Shown here: piece after piece, positions 17,996 through 24,508 of the stretch | Layout of the letters: each line of letters starts with the position of its first letter | Numbering within the stretch: position 1 is the first letter of the stretch | Assembly: GCF_900116645.1 (NCBI RefSeq) | Contig: NZ_FPBO01000012.1 | Coordinates: 62,001 to 126,000, forward strand | Length of the DNA: 64,000 nt | Source: Pseudoduganella namucuonensis | Lineage (GTDB): Bacteria; Pseudomonadota; Gammaproteobacteria; Burkholderiales; Burkholderiaceae_D | Direction: 5' to 3' | Translations under genes and position numbers: made by a program | The notes under the pieces: model-generated | The model's database searches: none | Told to the model about the DNA's origin: nothing | Seen by the model: the letters and a program-made list of their open reading frames with translations, nothing else

Positions 17996-18415
17996 ATTTG
18001 CGTCCGAACACCAAAGTCGGAAAGAGAGGTTCTCCGGTACATCGGCGGGCGTAACTCCGAGGTCGGCGCGAATTGCAAGCATAAGTTCATTTAGCTTCTG
18101 ATCGTGATCTTCAGCCGACCGATTTGGGTTACTCCTCGCAATGGTATCTTGAAATCGCCAGAGCGCCACGAGGACGCTCTGTGACGCCACAAGGCCGATG
18201 GTGTTCGTGGCTCTTGCCCAACGGCGCTGGGCTTCTGGGGTCGAGTCAGTGCCAACGATTCCACTCAAGGCATCAAGAAATTCACGATAGTGCTCGAGTT
18301 TTTGCTTCCGCCATTCCGCCTCACGCTCCTTTCCCTTGGTGAGGAAGAACGTAATGGCCGCAACGGCAAGACTTGCTGCTGCGGTAATAACGGCCACAAA
18401 GATCGGAGTTTCCAT
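17990..18415 (-). CDS. Cassette gene: single-pass membrane protein
   Basis: A 141-residue protein with an N-terminal membrane helix (FVAVITAAASLAVAAITFFL) followed by a charged helical segment (KEREAEWRKQKLEHYREFLD), a layout common among cassette and phage-defence proteins but not diagnostic. ATG at 18415 is preferred; GTG at 18430 adds five residues. The stop lies inside attC site 5. No family recognised. Confidence 0.72.
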   Translation of the reverse strand: METPIFVAVITAAASLAVAAITFFLTKGKEREAEWRKQKLEHYREFLDALSGIVGTDSTPEAQRRWARATNTIGLVASQSVLVALWRFQDTIARSNPNRSAEDHDQKLNELMLAIRADLGVTPADVPENLSFRLWCSDANG

Positions 18416-18436
18416 TACAAAGAGGCCCACCGTTTG

Positions 18437-18495
18437 ACATAACCGGCGCTGCGCGGCCTCATCGCGCAGCGTCCGTGTTGATGGGTGGGTTAGCC
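18437..18495 (-). other. attC site 4
   Basis: 59-base site with cores ACATAAC (18437-18443) and GTTAGCC (18489-18495) around a strong hairpin GCGCTGCGCG / CGCGCAGCG with an extra-helical base. Confidence 0.88.
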
Positions 18496-18499
18496 CGAA

Positions 18500-19135
18500 T
18501 TACCACGTTTCCGCCTTCGGAACCTCAATGCCATTCGCTTTGCCAACCCCCTTCATTCTTTCCATCAGCGCCAAATAATCTTCCTTGGATTTCAGCCTAG
18601 CGAATGCGCTGTTGTAGGAATTGAAGTCAGCGTCAGAGATGTAGGGGCGAATAACCGTAACGCGCTGTCGAAAATAGCTAGCAATGAGGTTCTCTTGGTT
18701 AACTATCAAGAACTTAACAATGAAATACGACCCCGTTAGGGTTCCAAAAAGCGTGACGGTTAGCAATAACTTGAAAGCCCGTTTTCGCTGATTACCGGAA
18801 AGCACTTTTTCGTTTAGCTGCTCGTTCCCGGTCATCACTTTCTTGAAGGCTGACAGAATAAGCGGAGTGGCCGCTATAATACCAGGCATTGTGAATATGA
18901 AAGCGCTCGCCATTAGAAGAATGTAAAGGCTAGCTAGTTCATGCAGGCCAAGAGCAGCGTTGGCATATTCGTCATCTTGAATGGACTTAATTCCGAGCGT
19001 GGCTACACTCAGTATCCAGTTCCCGATCCTTTCAATAGATGGCTCAACTAGATTCCAGAGGCCACTGCCCAATGCACCCAAGACAATTGTGGCGCTTACA
19101 CTGACCCAATATTTTTTCCGGTTTGACGTTTCCAT
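18500..19135 (-). CDS. Cassette gene: multi-pass membrane protein
   Basis: A 211-residue protein with about three membrane helices: SVSATIVLGALGSGLWNLV, ASLYILLMASAFIFTMPGII and LLLTVTLFGTLTGSYFIVKF. It ends in a soluble helical tail (KSKEDYLALMERMKGVG). GAGG lies nine bases before ATG. Family unrecognised. The stop is five bases from the core of attC site 4. It is the largest cassette gene here. Confidence 0.74.
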   Translation of the reverse strand: METSNRKKYWVSVSATIVLGALGSGLWNLVEPSIERIGNWILSVATLGIKSIQDDEYANAALGLHELASLYILLMASAFIFTMPGIIAATPLILSAFKKVMTGNEQLNEKVLSGNQRKRAFKLLLTVTLFGTLTGSYFIVKFLIVNQENLIASYFRQRVTVIRPYISDADFNSYNSAFARLKSKEDYLALMERMKGVGKANGIEVPKAETW

Positions 19136-19161
19136 TTGATATTACCTCTAGCAGGAATTGG

Positions 19162-19218
19162 GGCTAACGTGAAGTTGACCGGCAGCCGTAGGCGGTCCGG
19201 TCGAATGGCATGTTAGAC
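19162..19218 (-). other. attC site 3
   Basis: 57-base site with cores GGCTAAC (19162-19168) and GTTAGAC (19212-19218). Inner arms TTGACCGG and CCGGTCGAA pair around a short loop. The TAA stop of the adjacent gene is formed by the core sequence itself. Confidence 0.9.
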
Positions 19219-19692
19219 CACATTTCGCAGTTGACGCGGCGTGATGACGCAGAAAGCAATGAGTGCGATAAGTGGAACAAACAGCTTGATCTGCACCCAC
19301 GCCGACGCCGAGACCGTCGTGACGAGAACAAGGTTCCCTGCTGCCAGAGCCAAATAGAACGCAAAGAGCAACCAGTGGAACTTGCGCCATGCCGCAACAG
19401 CTAGACCAAGACGTCGCCCCCAAATAAGGGACAAAATTCCGGGCCTGCGTTTAATCATGGACAGTACAAGAATCAGCGCCAAACAAAGGTAAATCACAGT
19501 TGGTTTCAAACGAATAAATTCGTCCGACGTGGGCATCGAGAGCGCGACAGGAAGCGCAGCCAACAATTGCAGAAAAAACACTCGCCAAAATAGCGATGCG
19601 GCAAGGCCAACTCCGAATTCGCTCCGCGAATCCGGAGTCAGTGTATCTTGCTGTGGTGCCGCTGGCGGCGCATATGGATTAGGACGTGGCAT
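19213..19692 (-). CDS. Cassette gene: four-helix membrane protein
   Basis: A 159-residue integral membrane protein with a short Pro-rich cytosolic N terminus (MPRPNPYAPPAAPQQ) and about four hydrophobic helices (FWRVFFLQLLAALPVALS, VIYLCLALILVLSMI, HWLLFAFYLALAAGNLVLV, LFVPLIALIAFCVI). The MxxPNPYxxP start occurs in many small uncharacterised membrane proteins. There is no convincing ribosome-binding site. The stop overlaps attC site 3. Confidence 0.74.
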   Translation of the reverse strand: MPRPNPYAPPAAPQQDTLTPDSRSEFGVGLAASLFWRVFFLQLLAALPVALSMPTSDEFIRLKPTVIYLCLALILVLSMIKRRPGILSLIWGRRLGLAVAAWRKFHWLLFAFYLALAAGNLVLVTTVSASAWVQIKLFVPLIALIAFCVITPRQLRNVV

Positions 19693-19705
19693 ATCTTTTG
19701 TAGGG

Positions 19706-19796
19706 ATCTAACGTGATGGTGAGCGGCTGGCCGCCCGGAAACGGAACATTGAACTGCGTTACATCCGGCCAGTCCGCCTCGACCTAATTGTTAGGC
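19706..19796 (-). other. attC site 2
   Basis: 91-base site, the longest here, with cores ATCTAAC (19706-19712) and GTTAGGC (19790-19796), both fitting the consensus. Inner arms GAGCGGCTGGCCG and CGGCCAGTCCGCCTC pair with bulged bases and a long loop. Confidence 0.9.
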
Positions 19797-20291
19797 CACA
19801 TCCGGAAACTTCCAATCGATAAATTGTAGCCTGAAGCGCTCTAACTCCTGGGCCGCGACCGCTAGGCGCGCGAGGTCACCATCAAATGCAGCAGGTTGAA
19901 GTTCCTCCTCCTTTTCTTCGCGTTCGCCCTTGCTTCCTCGAAGTCTTGAGTTTGTGCGAAGTAAGCCTTCCTTGCCATGGATATTTATCCAACGGTTGTA
20001 GCGCGAATGGACAAGCTCGTTCCGACGCTCGCCAAGATCACGGAGTTTAACCATCAGGTCATGGAATTGCTTTTTCATGTCGCTATCCACGCTGCCTCGG
20101 TGATCCACAAAACAAGCGAAAGCGACATCTGCTGTCGTTAAGCGTTTGCCGAATTCGAGTTCATTTATCAGAATTCGAACAATCTCATCGTTTGCATCGG
20201 CCATGTAAACGAGTAGCGTATTAACGCCATCTTCCAAATGCTGGAAATTAACAATGAACTGGCCGAGCTGATGAAAGGCTGTAGGTGTCAT
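19791..20291 (-). CDS. Cassette gene: probable HEPN-like domain protein
   Basis: A 166-residue helical protein. The segment LRDLGERRNELVHSRYNRW (residues 83-101) carries R-x4-H (R90 to H95) flanked by the RNELVHS pattern that marks HEPN-superfamily RNases and RNA-binding proteins. The N-terminal helices (AFHQLGQFIVNFQHLEDGVN) fit the four-helix HEPN bundle. A Lys/Glu-rich insert (GSKGEREEKEEE) follows. HEPN proteins act as toxins or defence RNases in several systems, but no antitoxin partner (for example MNT nucleotidyltransferase) is in this cassette. The assignment rests on motif and helical pattern only. The stop is inside attC site 2. Confidence 0.7.
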   Translation of the reverse strand: MTPTAFHQLGQFIVNFQHLEDGVNTLLVYMADANDEIVRILINELEFGKRLTTADVAFACFVDHRGSVDSDMKKQFHDLMVKLRDLGERRNELVHSRYNRWINIHGKEGLLRTNSRLRGSKGEREEKEEELQPAAFDGDLARLAVAAQELERFRLQFIDWKFPDVA

Positions 20292-20301
20292 GGTGTTTTG
20301 G

Positions 20302-20368
20302 GCTTAACGTGAGAATTCACCGGACTGCGCGGCTTTTTGCGCAGGTCCGGTGGAATGATGGGTTAGCC
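20302..20368 (-). other. attC site 1
   Basis: 67-base site with cores GCTTAAC (20302-20308) and GTTAGCC (20362-20368). Inner arms CACCGGACTGCGC and GCGCAGGTCCGGTG pair almost completely, leaving one extra-helical base, the feature that orients strand choice in attC recombination. Confidence 0.92.
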
Positions 20369-20812
20369 AAAGATCCTCCAGCCGCGCTCTTGTACGTCAA
20401 AAGCCATGAAAGGAGAATTCTGAGACCCTTCTGGTGTAACGGATGCATTTACACCTACAGCAAGGGCAGCCCCCTCGATGAAGTCTAGCAAGGAGTTGTG
20501 CTCATTGGGGCCTAGGACTTCGCGAGGGTCTAAATCGAGTTCAATTTCGTCATCGAGAACGAAATGGCAATTCGCGGTAGCATCGCCAACCCAGATCGAC
20601 AGGCAATGGCTTCTATCGCGGAGCCGAAAGACTTCTGCGACCCCAGGGAAATCCGCGTCTTCACCATCGGCTTTATAAGTAAATGGATGCGCCGAAGCAT
20701 ACTGTATAAACTTCGACCAACCTTCCGCACTAATATCGGCCAGGTAAACGTCGCGAAGTGAGCCATCAGGCTCCCACAGCATCGGAATCTGAGCAAAGGT
20801 CGGTCGGTTCAT
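20363..20812 (-). CDS. Cassette gene: hypothetical protein (first in reading order)
   Basis: A 149-residue soluble acidic protein, no recognised family; mixed alpha-beta with the segment FVLDDEIELDLDPREVLGP and a C-terminal FDVQERGWRIFG. The ATG is only a few bases from the GTTAGCC junction, so there is no room for a ribosome-binding site inside the cassette; translation would rely on upstream sequence or a leaderless start. The stop codon is made by the attC core. It sits at the promoter-proximal end of the array. Confidence 0.74.
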   Translation of the reverse strand: MNRPTFAQIPMLWEPDGSLRDVYLADISAEGWSKFIQYASAHPFTYKADGEDADFPGVAEVFRLRDRSHCLSIWVGDATANCHFVLDDEIELDLDPREVLGPNEHNSLLDFIEGAALAVGVNASVTPEGSQNSPFMAFDVQERGWRIFG

Positions 20813-21060
20813 AGGCTAACGTGAAGTAGACGCCCCAACCGTCGCCGTCTCTCCCGACCAAGTCGTGAGATTCCGCGTGGAAGGCCGCGCCTTTATTTTA
20901 TTATCAAAGAGTTACCCCACTTTAGCACACCCGAATCCTAAGAACCAACCCCACCTTGGAAACGACGTAGTCGAAGCTAATCCGAAACTGCTGGTCTAAG
21001 TCGGATGATCGCTGTGCCGTACGGTGGCAGCAATCGAACCCAACTGCACTGCCCAAGAAA
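20813..21060. other. Right junction of the cassette array, non-coding
   Basis: Begins with a lone core site GGCTAAC (20815-20821) followed by GTGAAGTAGACG, the same left-end pattern as attC sites 1-3, but no matching right core is found. This is either half of a broken attC or the position of a former attI. The remaining 170 bases up to the DUF296 stop hold no gene I can support and no integrase remnant. Confidence 0.5.
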
Positions 21061-21465
21061 TCAGGATAGTCGGGTGCGTACAACCAATTCCTTATACCCC
21101 GAGTTTGGATCCGGCTCGCGGCTGAACTCGTGCGCGGGGAGCAGCGCCAGCAGCAGTTCGGCCGTGGTGCGGACGATGCAACCTGGCGCGACGTGGCCGC
21201 CGAAAACCCGGCCCGCCGCGTCGGAGACCGACATGTGCAAATGCGCTCCGTCAGGCGCGACCGATCCGGCCAGCGTGAGGATTTCAAGGTCCCCGCGCAG
21301 CTCGGTCGGTTGCGGCTGGCCCGCGTAGCGCAGCCACGCCACGCCCAAGCTGCCTATGCCTTGCAGCACGAAGGCCGCGCCGCCCTGCCCCGCCTCCGCC
21401 ACCGCGGCTTCGATGGCGGCGCGCAGGTCCTGGCCCGGAGCGAGCCGAAGCGGATGCGCCTGCAT
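21061..21465 (-). CDS. DUF296/PPC-domain protein
   Basis: A 134-residue single PPC (plant and prokaryote conserved, AT-hook-associated) domain protein. Family features are FVLQGIGSLGVAWLRY, LEILTLAGSVAPDGAHLHMS and GRVFGGHVAPGCIV, the last providing the conserved Gly-Gly-His. Bacterial members form trimers of unknown function. ATG at 21465 is two bases after the upstream gene's stop, so the two are co-transcribed; an in-frame upstream start at 21624 is rejected because it runs through the neighbour. Confidence 0.87.
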   Translation of the reverse strand: MQAHPLRLAPGQDLRAAIEAAVAEAGQGGAAFVLQGIGSLGVAWLRYAGQPQPTELRGDLEILTLAGSVAPDGAHLHMSVSDAAGRVFGGHVAPGCIVRTTAELLLALLPAHEFSREPDPNSGYKELVVRTRLS

Positions 21466-21467
21466 GC

Positions 21468-21848
21468 TCAACCCGCGATCTTGGGCGCGACCAGCGCGGT
21501 GAATTCGCCGCTGTCGACCAGGCGCTGCAAGTCCTGCGCGCCGCCGATCAGCGTGCCGTTGACGAAGACCATCGGCAGCGTGGACCAGCCGCTCCACATC
21601 TTCAGCGCCAGCCGGCGCCGCCATTGGCTCAGGTAGCTGCCGTATTCGAGGTACAGATACGGCGTGCCCAGGCCGTCCAGCAATTTGCGCGCCTTGCGCG
21701 GAAACGGGTTCATCGCCATGCCCACGACCACCACCTTGTTCGAGGCCACCGCCGCCTGCACCGCCTTCACGGTGTCGGCGTGATTGTCGGCGATCCGGCC
21801 GCGTATGGACGGGTGGATGCGGGTTTCTTCAAGGACGGGACGGCTCAT
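21468..21848 (-). CDS. Glutaredoxin-like protein lacking the active-site cysteine
   Basis: A 126-residue thioredoxin-fold protein of the glutaredoxin-related family. The strand-helix VVVVGMAMNPFPRKARKLLD aligns with the usual CPxC or CGFS site but reads MNPF, with no cysteine anywhere in the protein. The cis-proline strand is intact (TLPMVFVNGTLIGGAQDLQ) and so is the LEYGSYLSQWRRRLALKMWSG middle. It therefore cannot do classical disulfide exchange. It is co-directional and nearly contiguous with the DUF296 gene. Confidence 0.85.
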   Translation of the reverse strand: MSRPVLEETRIHPSIRGRIADNHADTVKAVQAAVASNKVVVVGMAMNPFPRKARKLLDGLGTPYLYLEYGSYLSQWRRRLALKMWSGWSTLPMVFVNGTLIGGAQDLQRLVDSGEFTALVAPKIAG

Positions 21849-21902
21849 GGCGTTTCCTGGTTCGGGTTATCGATGACGCAATGTATCCCGCCGCGCGGGC
21901 AA

Positions 21903-22313
21903 TTACAACATCGCCAGGGTGGCCGGGTCGGGATGGCCGCTGAAAAAGCTGTCCAGGCAGCGCTGGAAGATGGCGTCCCCGGGCGCGGCGCGCGCGAACA
22001 GGGTCATGCAGGAGCGGAATTTCAGGTCGTCCGGCGAGCCGAAGATGTCGTGCGCGGACGCGTCCGGCACGGCGGCCACCAGCTCGCTGCATTCGCGCAG
22101 GCGCGGGCCCAGCACCGGATGCGCCAGGTAGGCCCGCGCCTCGGCCAGGCCGGATATCGCGTAGCGCTGCGCCATGGCGCTGTGCCCCAGGCCGGCGAGC
22201 TGGGGGAAGATGAACCACATCCAGTGGCTGCGCTTGCGGCCGGTGCTCAGTTCGCGCAGCACGGCGCTGTACACGGGCGCTTGCGCTTCGAGGAATCGTT
22301 CAAGTTCAAACAT
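21903..22313 (-). CDS. DUF1810 family protein
   Basis: A 136-residue helical protein with family hallmarks GRKRSHWMWFIFPQLAGLG, LAHPVLGPRLRECSE and FGSPDDLKFRSCMTLFA. DUF1810 proteins are cytosolic and uncharacterised; calpastatin-like names in databases are misleading. It is separated from the glutaredoxin-like gene by 54 bases on the same strand and has the TnpB element immediately upstream. Confidence 0.88.
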   Translation of the reverse strand: MFELERFLEAQAPVYSAVLRELSTGRKRSHWMWFIFPQLAGLGHSAMAQRYAISGLAEARAYLAHPVLGPRLRECSELVAAVPDASAHDIFGSPDDLKFRSCMTLFARAAPGDAIFQRCLDSFFSGHPDPATLAML

Positions 22314-22348
22314 GGCGTGCTCCTTTCATCTGATTTTGCTCCGAGAAA

Positions 22349-23504
22349 CCTCGTCCTTCAGGACGGGGAGTGAAAGGAGCCGACTGCAAAGCAGTCGAAC
22401 TCGGGTCGATTAAAATGGGAACCAGTTCCGGCTCTGCTGGTCAAACAAGCATGAAACAGGTCTATCGGTATCGTGTGAAATCGCTGACCGGCTTGCTGAA
22501 CAAGAAAGCACGGGCGGTCAACTTCGTGTGGAACTACTGCAATGACAGGCAGAAGGACGCGCTGCGCTTCAACCGCCGCTGGCACTCCGGCTTCGACCTG
22601 ATCAAGCTGACCACCGGCTGCAGCAAGGAACTGGGTCTGCATTCCGGCACGGTCAACGACGTGTGCCAGCAGTACGCCAAATCGCGCAGCCAGTCGCGCC
22701 GTCCCTATCTGCGTTTCCGGGGCCGGAAATCGCTGGGTTGGGTGCCGCTCAAGGGCCGCGAGTTGAAGCGGGAAGGCAATGCCTTCCGCTTCGCCGGCGA
22801 TACCTTCCGCGTGTTTTACTCGCGGCCGCTGCCTGCAGGGAAAATCCTGGACGGCACCAACTTTTCCCGCGACCGCCGTGGAAACTGGTTCCTGAACATC
22901 GTGCTGGAAGTCGCGGAGCCGCCCGCAAGGACGCCGGTGCGTGGGGTTGGCATCGATCTGGGCCTGAAGGATTTGGCTACGCTGTCCACAGGCGAAAAGA
23001 TCGAAGCGCCGCAGATATACCGCGAAGCCGAGGCGGCGCTGGCGGTGGCGCAGCGCGCCCGCAAGAGGCGGCGGGTAACGGCCATCCACGCGAAGATCGC
23101 GAATCGCCGGCACGATTTTCTTCACAAGTGTTCCACCCGCATGGTGCGCGACTTCGACTACATCGTGGTCGGCAATGTCCAAGCCGCCGCGCTGACCAAA
23201 ACCCGCATGGCGAAGTCGGTGCTGGATGCGGGCTGGTCGTGCTTCCGCAATCAACTGGCGTACAAGGCTGTTAAGCATGGCGCCTGGTTCGAGGAAGTGG
23301 ACGAACGTTTCACCACCCAGGTCTGCTCGAATTGCGGCACCATGCCCGATACGAGGCCGAAAGGTATCGCAGACCTTGGAATAAGGGAATGGAGATGCGG
23401 CGATTGCGGTGCTGAACATGATCGTGATCTCAATGCTGCGTTAAACATTCTCCGTCGCGGACGTGCGACGCTAGCTGTAGGAATCTCCGTCCTTTAGGGC
23501 GGAG
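22349..23504 (+). mobile_element. Solo tnpB element of the IS200/IS605 type (IS1341-like)
   Basis: The element has a hairpin at each end with the same layout. At the left, CCTCGTCC-TTCA-GGACGGGG (22349-22368); at the right, CTCCGTCC-TTTA-GGGCGGAG (23485-23504), overlapping the tnpB stop. A second small hairpin (CGACTGC-AAA-GCAGTCG, 22381-22397) lies inside the left end. No TnpA (Y1 transposase) is present, so mobility would need one in trans. Exact cleavage sites cannot be set. The right-end hairpin is where the guide-RNA scaffold of TnpB systems normally ends. Confidence 0.82.
22451..23497 (+). CDS. tnpB: TnpB family RNA-guided nuclease-like protein
   Basis: A 348-residue TnpB/OrfB protein. 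RuvC-I is present (GVGIDLGLKDLATLS), RuvC-III is present (EHDRDLNAALNIL), and the zinc ribbon has two CxxC pairs (CSNCG and CGDCG). At the usual RuvC-II glutamate the sequence reads YIVVGNVQAAAL, with no acidic residue; a nearby EEVDE segment could substitute. Family proteins use an RNA copied from the element's right end to cut DNA. ATG at 22451 (MKQVYRYRVKSL) is preferred over GTG at 22370, which lies in the left-end hairpins. Whether it is active is uncertain. Confidence 0.88.
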   Translation: MKQVYRYRVKSLTGLLNKKARAVNFVWNYCNDRQKDALRFNRRWHSGFDLIKLTTGCSKELGLHSGTVNDVCQQYAKSRSQSRRPYLRFRGRKSLGWVPLKGRELKREGNAFRFAGDTFRVFYSRPLPAGKILDGTNFSRDRRGNWFLNIVLEVAEPPARTPVRGVGIDLGLKDLATLSTGEKIEAPQIYREAEAALAVAQRARKRRRVTAIHAKIANRRHDFLHKCSTRMVRDFDYIVVGNVQAAALTKTRMAKSVLDAGWSCFRNQLAYKAVKHGAWFEEVDERFTTQVCSNCGTMPDTRPKGIADLGIREWRCGDCGAEHDRDLNAALNILRRGRATLAVGISVL

Positions 23505-23526
23505 AGGACGTCAAGGCGCGGACATC

Positions 23527-23789
23527 CGGGACAGACCCTAATGCCGTTAAGTTAGCGTCATTCCCGCGTAGGGTGTAGCAGGGAATTCGCAGAGCACAGC
23601 TCTGCGCCTGCGAAACGACCGGGACGGGGGAATCCAAGTTTGGGTGCTGGCGGCGCTGGAACTTGGGTCCCCGCCTACGCGGGGACGACGAGATAACGAC
23701 TTCGGCCGCTTAACTTAACGGCATTAGGGACAGACTCGCGTTCAGGCTCGCATGCCTTGCTCAGGCCGGTGGCGCGGAGGTCTGTCCCG
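23527..23789. repeat. Palindromic repeat with GGGACAGAC / GGTCTGTCCC ends, interrupted
   Basis: CGGGACAGA at 23527-23535 and GGTCTGTCCCG near 23779-23789 are the two arms of one palindromic unit. Removing the inserted element at 23536-23729 and one copy of ACAGA restores a continuous unit of about 65 bases. A similar GGGGACAGACC unit occurs at 52470-52534. Confidence 0.65.
23536..23729. mobile_element. MITE-like element, 194 bp, with terminal inverted repeats
   Basis: Ends with near-perfect inverted repeats of 22 and 23 bases (left CCCTAATGCCGTTAAGTTA, right the complement with one extra base). It is flanked by direct repeats ACAGA at 23531-23535 and 23730-23734, which look like a target duplication. 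The interior has no gene but contains ATTCCCGCGTAGG and CCCCGCCTACGCGGGGACG modules, known from dispersed repeats of many proteobacteria. It inserted into an older palindrome. Confidence 0.72.
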
Positions 23790-23857
23790 CAGTTGGCGAT
23801 GCGGCCAGTGTACGCCGGATTAGACAGGCGGCTCGCGCCGCGCTTTTCTACATTTTT

Positions 23858-23878
23858 TAGACAATTTCCAGTTGTCTA
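23858..23878. promoter_or_regulatory. Perfect inverted repeat TAGACAA-N7-TTGTCTA
   Basis: A 7-base perfect dyad in the AT-rich region about 90 bases before the first small lipoprotein start. Spacing and size suit a dimeric repressor operator. It overlaps the likely promoter area; no regulator can be named. Confidence 0.5.
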
Positions 23879-23966
23879 TACGATACGATAAAACCGTGTT
23901 ACGATCGTTTTGATGCATTGTAACCAAGAGTAACTTCACCTATCGTAGTCATTATCAAGGCAAATC

Positions 23967-24140
23967 ATGAAGCGATTATTCGCCGCACTGGCCGTCGCCG
24001 GCTTTTTCATGGCCGGATGCGCGGTCGGCAACACCACGCCCGACAACGCTCCGCAACAAAGCGCCCAGAAAGCGGACACAGATGCGGACGAGGTGGTCAC
24101 CGGCAGCCGCCTGCCACGCAAGAAGACTTCCCAGCAGTAA
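23967..24140 (+). CDS. Small lipoprotein with TGSRLP motif (57 aa)
   Basis: A short gene encoding MKRLFAALAVAGFFMAGC followed by a 40-residue polar tail. The lipobox is MAGC with the lipidated cysteine at residue 18. The mature part is acidic then basic and ends EVVTGSRLPRKKTSQQ. The second lipoprotein 50 bases downstream shares TGSRLP-x-KKT, so the two are paralogous or co-functional. The ATG has no strong Shine-Dalgarno (AAGG at 23957-23960). Function unknown. Confidence 0.78.
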   Translation: MKRLFAALAVAGFFMAGCAVGNTTPDNAPQQSAQKADTDADEVVTGSRLPRKKTSQQ

Positions 24141-24190
24141 ACCCAGCGGCCGCCCGGCCGCTTTCTTTCACACAAACGAGGAGAGGAACT

Positions 24191-24466
24191 ATGCGCAAGA
24201 TGTGGATTCCCGTCGCCATGGCAACGCTGAGCCTGACCGGCTGCGCCGTCACCGAACCGGCCGCCGACCAGGCGCCGCAGGCGGAACAGGCGAAGTCCGA
24301 GGGCGGACGCGCTGACAGGAAGTTCGATTACGAGCCGGTCACTGGCAGCCGCCTGCCTCCAAAGAAAACCCATGAACGGCTGGTGAAAACCATCGGCAAT
24401 CAGGAGTTCCGCGAAGCCAACCAGGTCCAATCCGCCGGCAACATCCTGAACGGCCGAGGGCAGTAA
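24191..24466 (+). CDS. Small lipoprotein with TGSRLP motif (91 aa)
   Basis: A 91-residue lipoprotein: hydrophobic start MRKMWIPVAMATLSLTGC with cysteine 18, then an Ala/Gln/Glu-rich linker, the shared motif PVTGSRLPPKKT at about residues 49-60, and a C-terminal polar helix (NQEFREANQVQSAGN). GAGGAGAGG lies just before ATG at 24191, which fixes the start. The gene follows the first lipoprotein by 50 bases, so the two are probably one transcript. It converges with the GGDEF/EAL gene. Confidence 0.85.
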   Translation: MRKMWIPVAMATLSLTGCAVTEPAADQAPQAEQAKSEGGRADRKFDYEPVTGSRLPPKKTHERLVKTIGNQEFREANQVQSAGNILNGRGQ

Positions 24467-24508
24467 GTCTTCCCCGGGGCGGCGCGCCGCGATGGCGCGC
24501 CGTCAACC

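Larger units (their letters stand above)
16248..20821 (-). mobile_element. Integrase-less integron cassette array (CALIN)
   Basis: A 4.6-kb block visibly richer in A+T than the flanking chromosome. It contains seven attC-like recombination sites separating seven minus-strand genes that lack homology to one another. Each site begins and ends with core-site sequences of the xxxxAAC / GTTxxxx type and holds an imperfect inner stem with unpaired bases. Several gene stops fall inside the site, as in true cassettes. Reading order is right to left. No tyrosine recombinase IntI is encoded within the window and no attI or Pc could be identified, so by the usual nomenclature this is a cluster of attC sites lacking an integrase. 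Confidence 0.85.
23505..23966. other. Gene-free stretch with nested repeats and lipoprotein promoter
   Basis: These 462 bases hold a palindromic repeat interrupted by a MITE-like element (listed separately), then an AT-rich stretch upstream of the first lipoprotein gene. I see no open reading frame with coding character. Confidence 0.7.

Noticed and set aside
20815-20917. Complete attC from the orphan core to GTTACCC at 20911
   Set aside because: The distal core fits poorly and the inner arms do not pair, so only a half site is reported.
20922-21287. 121-residue minus-strand frame at the right junction
   Set aside because: It overlaps the DUF296 gene out of frame; only the last 40 residues lie in the gap and no start or family supports them.
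16248-21465. An integrase gene (intI) or other recombinase for the array
   Set aside because: All frames in and beside the array were read for tyrosine-recombinase motifs; none was found.
23536-23729. CRISPR-like repeats from the CCCGCGTAGG modules
   Set aside because: Only two copies in opposite orientation with no regular spacers; they form the inside of a MITE-like element.
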